Positions 1 through 4,979 of a DNA stretch of 5,411 nt are shown piece by piece. The first letter of the stretch is position 1, and the number at the start of each line of letters is the position of its first letter. Under the pieces are notes generated by a model. The model was not told the origin of the DNA and made no database searches. It saw nothing but the letters and a program-made list of their open reading frames with translations. The stretch comes from Clostridiales bacterium (GTDB lineage Bacteria > Bacillota > Clostridia > Christensenellales > Borkfalkiaceae), in the NCBI GenBank assembly GCA_003503945.1, contig DOCD01000164.1, forward strand, positions 1-5,411. The letters run 5' to 3'. The translations under genes were made by a program, and so were the position numbers.

Positions 1-30
1 ATTGATAAAACAATCGGAGGATACATACAA

Positions 31-1212
31 ATGAAGAAAAAAATTTTGGCAATTCTGACTATCGCGGTTATGCTGTTTGCTTCTATGGGAGGGCTGTCGG
101 CGTTTGCGTTTGTGAGCTTGGAGGAATGCGACAAATGCTTTCAGTCAACAATGAACACGCTTTTAGACCGTGAAGACGTCGAGGGCAATTCGATTACCGC
201 AGTGCGTAAACCTATATACGACCTGTTTTTGCAGCATTTGGGATACGTTTACGAGTTTGAACTTGTCGAGGGCGAGGGCTACGCAATTATAATCTGCGAC
301 GAAGGGAATTACGTTGCTCAGGAGGTTATGCCCCATTCCGAGAGCCCCTATTCGGAAGTCGGCGAAGAGGAGCAGTGCGTGTTTGTAAACAGCATGTCTT
401 ATTACAAGGCCGTTGAAGGGAAAATTTGCGATATTGCAAGCGGCGAAGAAATTTCTGCCGAAGCGTTTGACATTTTAAAGGAAAATGCTGTATTCTATAA
501 GAACGAACAGTTAAGGGATCCCGAATACGTTACGGTTGAAATACATTACAGCACATATCAAATGGAAACTTACGGTATGGCTTTTGCTACTCCTGTGTTT
601 TGCGGTTCGGGACTTACGAGCGGCTGTGCCGCAGTTGCGGGCGGAAATTTAATAGGCTATTTTGACAGGTATTACGAAGATTTAATTCCAAACCATCAAG
701 CCGGTTATTATGTTTCCGAATATTATATTTATAATTACGCAGATACTTATGTTTATCAGGCAATTAATACCCTTTATGATGACATGGAGGGCACGGCGAA
801 CGGAATAACTGAATCGAATTTTAAAAGCGGTTTGCAACTTTATTGTGAAAGAAAGGGATTAACTTGCGATTTTAGTTCCGTAATGAGTTTGGGTAAGTTA
901 AATTACAATTCGGTAAAAACGAGTATGCTGAATAACAAGCCCGTTGCACTTTTATTAAATACGTACAATATTTGCGATATTCAGATGTACAATAGCCAGA
1001 AAGAGCATGATTTGGTGTATACTAATTATTTTGGCAAACACGTTATGGTTGGTTTCGGTTACAGGGTTATGGTGTATAATTTGCCAGACGGCAGTATTAA
1101 TAGTTATCGCTTTATTTATGTCGCAACCGGTTGGGCTGATCCAAATGACGCCTATTTCAATATAGAGTATAGTACAAATATTGTTTCCGCATACGGAGTA
1201 AACATCCATTGA
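31..1212 (+). CDS. Secreted papain-fold (C39/C10-like) cysteine peptidase-like protein
   Basis: The 393-residue product starts with a clear signal peptide: the basic start MKKK, a hydrophobic core at about residues 5-22, and a likely cut after AFA (residue 26). It should be exported. Residues 27-180 form an N-terminal region whose segment GYAIIICDEGNYVAQEV (about 84-100) resembles the propeptide strands of streptopain-like (C10) peptidases. The C-terminal half has a papain-like order of catalytic candidates: C199 in TSGCAAVAGGNLIGYFD, H337 in GKHVMVGFGY, and D370 in the following GWADPNDAYF strand. This suggests a bacterial C39-like or C10-like cysteine peptidase with a pro-domain. The exact family, substrate and activity are inference, and C191 is another possible nucleophile. 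The start is supported by GGAGG at 16-20, ten bases before ATG. The next gene begins 8 bp after the stop, so the two are probably co-transcribed. No promoter can be judged because the window starts just upstream. Confidence 0.72.
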   Translation: MKKKILAILTIAVMLFASMGGLSAFAFVSLEECDKCFQSTMNTLLDREDVEGNSITAVRKPIYDLFLQHLGYVYEFELVEGEGYAIIICDEGNYVAQEVMPHSESPYSEVGEEEQCVFVNSMSYYKAVEGKICDIASGEEISAEAFDILKENAVFYKNEQLRDPEYVTVEIHYSTYQMETYGMAFATPVFCGSGLTSGCAAVAGGNLIGYFDRYYEDLIPNHQAGYYVSEYYIYNYADTYVYQAINTLYDDMEGTANGITESNFKSGLQLYCERKGLTCDFSSVMSLGKLNYNSVKTSMLNNKPVALLLNTYNICDIQMYNSQKEHDLVYTNYFGKHVMVGFGYRVMVYNLPDGSINSYRFIYVATGWADPNDAYFNIEYSTNIVSAYGVNIH

Positions 1213-1220
1213 GGTAATAA

Positions 1221-1901
1221 ATGAACTTAAAAAAACAGTTAAAAATTAAAAAACAGAGGACGACCGAAGTCCCCTACACCGAAGAGGATAAGGAGTTTTA
1301 CTATTCTCTTGTACAGCAGGTGGAGGCAAACGCCGCCGCCCGCGCCGCCGAAAAGAAACGTGTCAGTTTATGGAAGATTGTCACCCCAATAGCCACGGTT
1401 ACCGCCGCGGCAATTATAACCGTCACTTGTATTTTTGCAACCAGGAGTAATAATGAGTTTCATTACAGCGACGAAAAAATAAAAAGCGAAGATTCTACGT
1501 TCGCTTCGTTAAAGACGGATTCGACATATTTTAATTTCGATCAACTTGAAGATATATCTTATAATGTAATATTGATGTCTGATACTCAAAGTAATGATAA
1601 ATTATATTATCGTTTAAATTCAAGAATAAATTTGGATACGCTTGAATTAGTTGTAGTTATAAATGAAAGATTTAATTATAAGTTTGAAATTAAAGATGAA
1701 GTTACTAAAACTTTATCCGACTATTCATTAACATATAACAAAAAAGAGTATACTTCATCAAATGGATTTGACGGATTTACTTATTTGGGTAAAATACAAG
1801 TACAAACCGAAACTGTTTATTTCACATATAATCAACTACCCGCTTTGGGCGACGAGGCGTTTTTTGAAAGCATTCAACAAATAATTCAGGTCAAAAAATG
1901 A
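1221..1901 (+). CDS. Single-pass membrane protein of unknown function
   Basis: I do not recognise this 226-residue protein. It has a basic and charged N-terminal cytoplasmic segment (about 1-48, with KKQLKIKKQR and an Ala/Glu-rich helix near 31-46). One hydrophobic helix follows at about residues 50-73 (from WKIVTPIATV), then an outer domain of about 150 residues rich in Asp, Asn, Ser, Thr and Tyr. The positive charge before the helix predicts N-in, C-out topology. The layout is like that of membrane-anchored anti-sigma factors, but there is no zinc-type HCC motif and no sigma factor in view, so that is not claimed. The GAGG at 1211-1214 overlaps the stop of the upstream gene and serves the ATG at 1221, indicating translational coupling with the secreted peptidase-like protein. 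A role as its partner, for example anchor or inhibitor, is speculation from adjacency. The middle of the gene is clearly more A/T-rich than its first 150 bases. Confidence 0.68.
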   Translation: MNLKKQLKIKKQRTTEVPYTEEDKEFYYSLVQQVEANAAARAAEKKRVSLWKIVTPIATVTAAAIITVTCIFATRSNNEFHYSDEKIKSEDSTFASLKTDSTYFNFDQLEDISYNVILMSDTQSNDKLYYRLNSRINLDTLELVVVINERFNYKFEIKDEVTKTLSDYSLTYNKKEYTSSNGFDGFTYLGKIQVQTETVYFTYNQLPALGDEAFFESIQQIIQVKK

Positions 1902-1915
1902 TTTTTAACTGTTTA

Positions 1916-1947
1916 ACCCCTGCATACAAGATTGCGTATACAGGGGT
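1916..1947 (+). terminator. Hairpin after the peptidase/membrane-protein cassette
   Basis: ACCCCTGCATAC at 1916-1927 pairs with GTATACAGGGGT at 1936-1947 with one mismatch (C1923 against A1940), leaving an 8-base loop. It lies 15 bases after the stop of the preceding gene. The stem is good but the following sequence (TAAATCATTTA) is only T-rich, not a run of T, so it may be a weak terminator or an mRNA-stabilising 3' hairpin. Confidence 0.55.
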
Positions 1948-1993
1948 AAATCATTTATGCGGTTTTGATATTATAAGTATTTTAAAAAATCAT

Positions 1994-2022
1994 TTTACTT
2001 TATAATTCAACGGTGTTATAAT
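1994..2022 (+). promoter_or_regulatory. Sigma-A-type promoter for ppa
   Basis: The -35 candidate TTTACT (1994-1999) is followed after exactly 17 bases by a perfect -10 TATAAT (2017-2022). Transcription would begin near 2029, giving a leader of only about 20 bases that contains the GAGGGG ribosome binding site (2035-2040) of the pyrophosphatase gene. Confidence 0.75.
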
Positions 2023-2047
2023 AGTTAAAAAGACGAGGGGTGCACTT

Positions 2048-2581
2048 ATGAATATCTGGCACGATATTGACGAAAAAAGAATTTCCGAAAACGATTTCGA
2101 AGCGCTTATCGAAATACCGAAAGGCTGTAAGGCAAAATACGAACTCGATAAAGAAACGGGGCTTTTAAGGCTCGACAGGGTATTATATACCTCGACCGTA
2201 TATCCCGCGAACTACGGGTTTATTCCGCGCACGCTAGCCGACGACGGCGACCCGTTGGACGTACTCGTTCTTTGCAACGAGATAATTTATCCTATGACCC
2301 TTGTTAGGTGTATGCCGATAGGAGTTATAAAAATGGTCGACAGCGGCGAGCTGGACGAAAAAATTATCGCCGTACCCGTGACCGACCCCAATTATAAACA
2401 CTATTACGACATAAAGGAACTGCCGCAGCACATCTTCGACGAAATGATGCACTTTTTCGAAGTATATAAAATGCTCGAACACAAGACGACTACCGTAAAG
2501 GAAATAAGTCATAAGTACGAAGCGATTGAAATTATCCGCAAATGCATTAAAAACTACAACGATAAATATAAGAAAAAGTAA
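2048..2581 (+). CDS. ppa: Inorganic pyrophosphatase, family I (soluble)
   Basis: The enzyme hydrolyses pyrophosphate to two phosphates in the cytoplasm, using Mg2+, and so pulls nucleic acid, protein and other biosynthetic reactions forward. The 177-residue length is normal for the bacterial enzyme (E. coli has about 175). The family signature DDGDPLDVL is present at residues 65-73. By eye alignment to the E. coli protein, all key active-site residues are kept: E22, K30, E32, R44, Y56, D66, D68, D71, D98, D103, K105, Y140 and K141. The segments KYELDKETG and YPANYGFIP are also typical. GAGGGG at 2035-2040 supports the ATG at 2048. The gene has its own promoter and terminator, so it is a single-gene unit. 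It appears intact and is a housekeeping gene that marks the left side of the window as chromosomal. Confidence 0.97.
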   Translation: MNIWHDIDEKRISENDFEALIEIPKGCKAKYELDKETGLLRLDRVLYTSTVYPANYGFIPRTLADDGDPLDVLVLCNEIIYPMTLVRCMPIGVIKMVDSGELDEKIIAVPVTDPNYKHYYDIKELPQHIFDEMMHFFEVYKMLEHKTTTVKEISHKYEAIEIIRKCIKNYNDKYKKK

Positions 2582-2586
2582 AAAAC

Positions 2587-2630
2587 AAAGTCAAGCCGTT
2601 CTTGAAACAGAACGGCTTGACTTTATTTTT
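2587..2630 (+). terminator. Rho-independent terminator of ppa
   Basis: A perfect 15-bp stem (2587-2601 with 2610-2624), loop TTGAAACA, is followed by ATTTTTG. It begins 6 bases after the ppa stop codon. The right arm contains TTGACT, which can also act as the -35 box of the next candidate promoter. Confidence 0.93.
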
Positions 2631-2645
2631 GTAGTATGGTAGTAT
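2617..2645 (+). promoter_or_regulatory. Candidate promoter for the 34-codon ORF
   Basis: TTGACT (2617-2622, five of six consensus bases) is followed after 17 bases by TAGTAT (2640-2645, four of six). The -35 box lies inside the descending arm of the ppa terminator. Predicted transcription start is near 2652, exactly at the foot of the palindrome at 2653-2666. The -10 box is weak, and a second TAGTAT at 2632-2637 leaves some doubt about which is used. Confidence 0.45.
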
Positions 2646-2652
2646 GTAGTCG

Positions 2653-2666
2653 GTGAATTAATTCAC
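2653..2666 (+). repeat. Perfect palindrome GTGAATTAATTCAC
   Basis: This 14-base perfect palindrome can be an operator at the DNA level, or a 5-bp stem with a TTAA loop in RNA. If the promoter at 2617-2645 is used, it would form the extreme 5' end of the small-ORF transcript, a position typical of mRNA-stabilising 5' stem-loops. A related but imperfect TTTGAA/TTCAAA pair lies inside the small ORF at about 2773-2789. Confidence 0.5.
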
Positions 2667-2669
2667 TCG

Positions 2670-2701
2670 CAACAAGGATACCCTTTCAGGCGGTTTAGCT
2701 C
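2670..2701 (+). repeat. Left copy of a leader-associated inverted repeat
   Basis: CAACAAGG (2670-2677) and CGGTTTAGCTC (2691-2701), separated by 13 diverged bases, reappear in inverted orientation at 2896-2929. The separation is 16 bases in the other copy. Together the two copies flank the small ORF and its terminator. Because the copy at 2896-2929 is read on the - strand, both predicted transcripts would carry this motif near their 5' ends in the same sense. Confidence 0.65.
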
Positions 2702-2707
2702 TTCGCG

Positions 2708-2729
2708 GGGGAAATGGTGACATTTTCTT
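2708..2729 (+). promoter_or_regulatory. Stem-loop just upstream of the small-ORF ribosome binding site
   Basis: GGAAATG (2710-2716) pairs with CATTTTC (2721-2727) around a GTGA tetraloop of the stable GNRA class; G-T wobbles extend it to 2708-2729. It ends 5 bases before AGGAGA (2734-2739). It could be a structural leader element controlling ribosome access. The pairing is seen in the sequence; the function is inferred. Confidence 0.4.
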
Positions 2730-2746
2730 ACAAAGGAGAGTATTTT

Positions 2747-2851
2747 ATGAGTTTCGAATACATACTTTTATTTTTGAAATTAATTCAAATTGATAAAGTT
2801 ACTTCGATTACCGTTACAAAAAATACGGTAACAGTGCGCATAAAAAAATAA
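2747..2851 (+). CDS. Small 34-residue protein, possible type I toxin-like peptide
   Basis: This short ORF has an excellent AGGAGA ribosome binding site (2734-2739) seven bases before ATG. The product has a short hydrophobic stretch (YILLFLKLIQI, residues 5-15), then a Thr/Val-rich segment that looks like a beta-hairpin (SITVTKNTVTVRI), and ends in two lysines. The hydrophobic part is shorter than a normal membrane helix, and the peptide does not match the Fst, Ldr, TxpA or BsrG toxins as I know them. Its stop codon sits in the foot of a terminator hairpin, and an opposing promoter fires toward it from about 2930. That layout, and the strong translation signal, argue for a real expressed peptide rather than chance. 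I do not recognise the family, and toxin function is only inferred from the gene arrangement. Confidence 0.5.
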   Translation: MSFEYILLFLKLIQIDKVTSITVTKNTVTVRIKK

Positions 2852-2884
2852 CCGCCCAGTTTAGACGCAATGGCGGTTATTTTT
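2844..2884. terminator. Bidirectional terminator shared by the small ORF and an opposing RNA
   Basis: AAAAATAACCGCC (2844-2856) pairs perfectly with GGCGGTTATTTTT (2872-2884) around a 15-base loop. The + strand exit is TTATTTTT and the - strand exit is TTATTTTTTTATG, so both directions end in a T-rich tail. A smaller competing hairpin, GGTTA-TTTT-TAACC, lies at 2875-2888. Confidence 0.85.
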
Positions 2885-2895
2885 AACCAAAACAC

Positions 2896-2929
2896 GAGCT
2901 AAACCGTTTTTTAAGGCTTACCCTTGTTG
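2896..2929 (-). repeat. Right copy of the leader-associated inverted repeat
   Basis: Read on the - strand this gives CAACAAGG (2929-2922) and CGGTTTAGCTC (2906-2896), identical to the left copy at 2670-2701 in those two blocks and diverged in between. No target-site duplication is visible outside the pair (ATTCACT on the left, TTTTTATT on the right), so a miniature transposon is possible but not supported. Confidence 0.65.
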
Positions 2930-2936
2930 TGTTTTT

Positions 2937-2965
2937 ATTTTATCACGGTTTACCGACTTTGTCAA
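2937..2965 (-). promoter_or_regulatory. Strong - strand sigma-A promoter for the small RNA
   Basis: On the - strand a perfect TTGACA (2965-2960) is followed after 17 bases by TAAAAT (2942-2937, five of six). The predicted start is near 2930. Nothing but the repeat and the bidirectional terminator lies downstream, so the transcript would be short and non-coding. Confidence 0.75.
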
Positions 2966-2986
2966 CAGTTTAATGCAAATATTCTC

Positions 2987-3020
2987 CGCGGCGCGCTTAT
3001 TTCAGCGCGCCGCGTTTTTT
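2987..3020 (+). terminator. GC-rich + strand terminator
   Basis: CGCGGCGCGCT (2987-2997) pairs perfectly with AGCGCGCCGCG (3004-3014), a 6-base loop, followed by TTTTTT. No gene in view on the + strand needs it, since ppa and the small ORF each have their own. It would insulate the IS element from upstream transcription. Confidence 0.88.
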
Positions 3021-3030
3021 GTATACAGAA

Positions 3031-3053
3031 AACCCCCAGATAGTCTGGGGGTT
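3031..3053. repeat. IS left-end hairpin, possible - strand terminator
   Basis: AACCCCCAGA (3031-3040) pairs perfectly with TCTGGGGGTT (3044-3053) around TAG. Subterminal hairpins of this kind are what IS200/IS605 TnpA recognises, and in IS200 the left-end one also blocks transcription. On the - strand it is followed by TTTTCTG, so it could also end the recombinase transcript, whose stop codon is at 3111. Confidence 0.7.
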
Positions 3054-3077
3054 CAAAAAAGGCTTTTGCCGTTGAGA

Positions 3078-3106
3078 TTGAAAAAATCACTCCGTTTGTG
3101 TAAAAT
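3078..3106 (+). promoter_or_regulatory. Candidate promoter for tnpA
   Basis: TTGAAA (3078-3083) and TAAAAT (3101-3106), each five of six consensus bases, are spaced by 17 bases. A start near 3113 would leave out the upstream arm of the ribosome-binding-site stem, so RNA from this promoter would be translatable while read-through RNA would not. Confidence 0.5.
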
Positions 3107-3148
3107 AAAATTACGACTTGGCGGTTGTAATAAAAAACACAAACGGAG
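3090..3148 (+). promoter_or_regulatory. Stem that sequesters the tnpA ribosome binding site
   Basis: CTCCGTTTGTGT (3090-3101) pairs perfectly over 12 bp with ACACAAACGGAG (3137-3148). The right arm contains most of the GGAGG (3145-3149) that serves the tnpA ATG at 3158. Sequestering the Shine-Dalgarno sequence in transcripts that enter from outside is a known way IS200 keeps transposase translation low. Confidence 0.8.
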
Positions 3149-4958
3149 GACATTCAAATGAATGATAATAAAATTTTAGCACATACAAAATGGAATTGCA
3201 AGTATCACGTAGTTTTTGCGCCGAAGTATCGACGCAAAATATTTTATGCTGAACAACGAGAAGCAATAATGAAAATAATAAAAGAGCTATGTACGTGGAA
3301 AGGAATAGAAATAATAGAAGGAGAAATGGCAGTAGACCACGTACATCTGTTGCTTTCAATACCGCCCAAATTTTCAATATCGGGAGTAATGGGCTTTTTG
3401 AGGGTTTACGCACGAAATAGTCCCCGAACTCTTTCTCGGCTTTATCGCCCAGACCGGGAATGGGGAATTTGAAATAAATCACGATGCGCTCATTTGATAG
3501 CGTGATATGGTCAACATAGGTGGCGAGAAGCCGCCTTTTATATTGCGGGCTGTCGGCGTTCGCGCTTTCGATAAATTCGTTTATTTTCTTTCGGACGTCG
3601 TCAGCGGTTAGACCGGCAGGTGTAGCAGGGCAAAGGCGTTTGATTTCTCCGGCGAGAAAATCCTCGCGCCGGGACAGTTCGTCAGCCTTTGCGGAATAGG
3701 CGTCCTTCGTCAAACCTTCCAACAAGTAAAGGTCGAGCAAGCGGTCGCGCTGCTTGCGGACTTTCTCAAGTTCGGTTTTATATTCGTTGATTTTCTTTTC
3801 ATCGCTGGGCTTTGCTTTTTTAGAGCGGACGAGCATCTCGGCCACAATCCAGTCCGCAGTATTACCCGTAAACAAAAAGTGATTGATAGCACCGAAGACG
3901 AACTCCTCGAGGGGTTCTTTTTCTATGTTTCTCAGATCGCACTTCGGCGGCTGGTAGTCGGGATCGCAACGGCGCGATTGACTCGCCCGTGAGCCTTTCC
4001 GAGCGCAGCGATAAAAGTATTTTACATAGTCGCGCATTTCGCCCGATTTGAGTTTGAACATGGAGCGGGACTTAAAGCCGTAGAGATGCGAGCCGCAGCA
4101 TTCGCAGAACAAATAGCCAGTGAGCAAGTATTCTTCCTCCTTCAGACGGGGACGCGGACCGGTACGCCGCGCCGCCGTTTTTTCATACTGTCGCCAAAAG
4201 ACCGCAGGTTCGACGATAGGCTCGACCGCGTTCTCGATTACGACCGGAGGCTTGCCGTCTTTGCTTTCAACGCCATAGGAATACCGCCCGGCGAGTAGGG
4301 TGCATTTTGTGAGCCGTGTGACGGCGTTCTCGTTGAAGAGCGTCCCGTGATGCGTTCTGATGCCCTGTGCAGCCGCCCAACGCGTAACGTCCGCGATGCT
4401 CTCGCCACCGTCCAGCCTGCGGAAAATTTCACGGATATTTGCCGCCTCTTCGGGAACAACGACATAGTGGTGGTTCTCGACCTTAAAGCCGTAGGGGATA
4501 GGCCCGGTAACGTGCTGACCTTTCAGGGCGGCTTCGGTTTGCCCCTTGCGGACTTCACGCGAAAGGTTACGGGAGTAATATTCCGCCATACCTTCCAGCA
4601 CGGCCTCCATCATAATGGACTCGGGCGAATCGTCCAGCGGCTCCAGCACCGACATAACGCGAACGCCGTGTTCTTTGAGTTTATGACGATAAACGGCCGA
4701 AGCGTAACGGTCGCGGGCAAAGCGGTCTAATTTATGAACGACCACAGCCGAGAACGTGCCGTTCGCGGAATCGGCAATCATATTCTGGAAATCCTCGCGG
4801 TTATCGCTCGTTCCGGATTTAGCCTCGTCTATATAAAATTTTTTGACGGTGTGACCTTCCCGAGCCGCCCATTCGTTAATAGCGCGAACCTGCGCCTCGA
4901 TAGAGTAGCCGTCTCGCTGGGCTTCGGAAGAGAACCGGCAATAGCCCACAACATCCAT
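3111..4958 (-). CDS. Large serine recombinase (integrase), C-terminus altered by the junction
   Basis: This enzyme would catalyse integration and excision of the element by the serine recombinase mechanism. The resolvase-type catalytic domain (about 1-145) has YCRFSSEAQ with nucleophile S10 and R8, and KLDRFARDR with D78, R79 and R82. A recombinase domain follows (about 150-260, from GPIPYGFKVE). Then comes a zinc-ribbon domain with C285 and C288 (FCECCGS) plus C318 and C331, and a coiled coil at about 385-445. The segment LSNERIVIYFKFPIPG (488-502) is typical of the end of such proteins. Residues from about 521 onward are encoded by the antisense strand of the truncated tnpA. They form an implausible tail with a Leu/Phe-rich stretch (542-569), so the native protein probably ended soon after residue 520 in the unintegrated form. 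GGAG at 4971-4968 supports the ATG at 4958. The gene follows the regulator by 21 bp and is more G+C-rich than the left side of the window. Confidence 0.93.
   Translation of the reverse strand: MDVVGYCRFSSEAQRDGYSIEAQVRAINEWAAREGHTVKKFYIDEAKSGTSDNREDFQNMIADSANGTFSAVVVHKLDRFARDRYASAVYRHKLKEHGVRVMSVLEPLDDSPESIMMEAVLEGMAEYYSRNLSREVRKGQTEAALKGQHVTGPIPYGFKVENHHYVVVPEEAANIREIFRRLDGGESIADVTRWAAAQGIRTHHGTLFNENAVTRLTKCTLLAGRYSYGVESKDGKPPVVIENAVEPIVEPAVFWRQYEKTAARRTGPRPRLKEEEYLLTGYLFCECCGSHLYGFKSRSMFKLKSGEMRDYVKYFYRCARKGSRASQSRRCDPDYQPPKCDLRNIEKEPLEEFVFGAINHFLFTGNTADWIVAEMLVRSKKAKPSDEKKINEYKTELEKVRKQRDRLLDLYLLEGLTKDAYSAKADELSRREDFLAGEIKRLCPATPAGLTADDVRKKINEFIESANADSPQYKRRLLATYVDHITLSNERIVIYFKFPIPGLGDKAEKEFGDYFVRKPSKSPLLPILKIWAVLKATDVRGLLPFLLLLFLFLSTYIALLLFSLLLLVVQHKIFCVDTSAQKLRDTCNSILYVLKFYYHSFECPPFVFFITTAKS
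3158..3472 (+). pseudogene. tnpA: IS200-family transposase TnpA, 3'-truncated
   Basis: The first 81 residues are unmistakably IS200-type TnpA. They include the start HTKWNCKYHVVFAPKYRRK (about 9-27), EIIEGEMAVDHVHLLLSIPP with the HUH metal-binding pair H61 and H63, and SISGVMGFL (73-81), which matches the usual ...MGYLKG segment. TnpA single-strand transposases are about 140-155 residues and need a catalytic tyrosine in a later helix (around residue 125-130). Here residues 82-104 are unrelated: they are the antisense of the recombinase 3' end, and the frame stops at 3472. The protein therefore lacks its catalytic tyrosine and should be inactive. The 5' regulatory structures are intact, which suggests a recent break. 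The matching 3' fragment would be expected at the far end of the neighbouring element if it integrated here. Confidence 0.88.
3385..3415. other. Probable attachment-site junction between tnpA and the recombinase element
   Basis: Left of about 3400 the sequence codes for conserved TnpA on the + strand. Right of about 3403 it codes for serine recombinase C-terminal sequence on the - strand. The switch lies in or next to GGGCTTTTTGAGGG (3391-3404). Large serine integrases normally have their attachment site next to their own gene, so a crossover here is the simplest explanation. The exact core dinucleotide cannot be set without the other junction. A plain deletion or rearrangement is the alternative. 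Confidence 0.6.
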
Positions 4959-4979
4959 AGTAAAAATCTCCTTCGTAAA

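Larger units (their letters stand above)
2844..2930 (-). ncRNA. Predicted small RNA convergent with the small-ORF mRNA
   Basis: A near-consensus - strand promoter predicts a start near 2930, and the shared terminator predicts an end near 2844, giving an RNA of about 87 bases. It begins roughly ACAACAAGGGTAAGCC and has no obvious reading frame with a ribosome binding site. It would be complementary to the last 40 or so bases of the small-ORF mRNA through the terminator stem-loop, as in convergent type I antitoxin systems. Unlike the Fst/par system, its 5' half repeats the mRNA leader in the same sense rather than in complement, so extensive 5' pairing is not expected. Existence is inferred from signals only. 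Confidence 0.5.
3031..3400 (+). mobile_element. Truncated IS200/IS605-type insertion sequence (left part only)
   Basis: Three hallmarks of the IS200 group are visible in order: a left-end hairpin (3031-3053), a stem hiding the transposase ribosome binding site (3090-3148), and the start of a Y1 HUH transposase gene (from 3158). Homology to TnpA stops after about codon 81, near 3400, where the sequence becomes the 3' end of a serine recombinase gene on the other strand. The right part of the IS, with the catalytic tyrosine and right-end hairpin, is absent from the window. The exact left tip cannot be fixed by eye. Confidence 0.8.

Noticed and set aside
955..1209. 84-codon - strand frame inside the secreted peptidase-like gene
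   Set aside because: It is antisense to a well-supported coding region and has no promoter or ribosome binding site of note.
2747..2851. Assignment of the 34-residue peptide to the Fst/Ldr toxin family
   Set aside because: The hydrophobic stretch is only about 11 residues and the sequence lacks the family's full membrane helix and tail; only the genetic layout is similar.
2669..2931. Miniature inverted-repeat transposable element
   Set aside because: The inverted repeats are internal to promoter-linked transcripts and no target-site duplication is visible; kept only as an alternative reading.
3111..3395. Recombinase C-terminal tail as a genuine transmembrane domain
   Set aside because: The hydrophobic residues come from reading the antisense strand of the conserved tnpA gene, so the apparent membrane segment is an artefact of the junction rather than an evolved domain.
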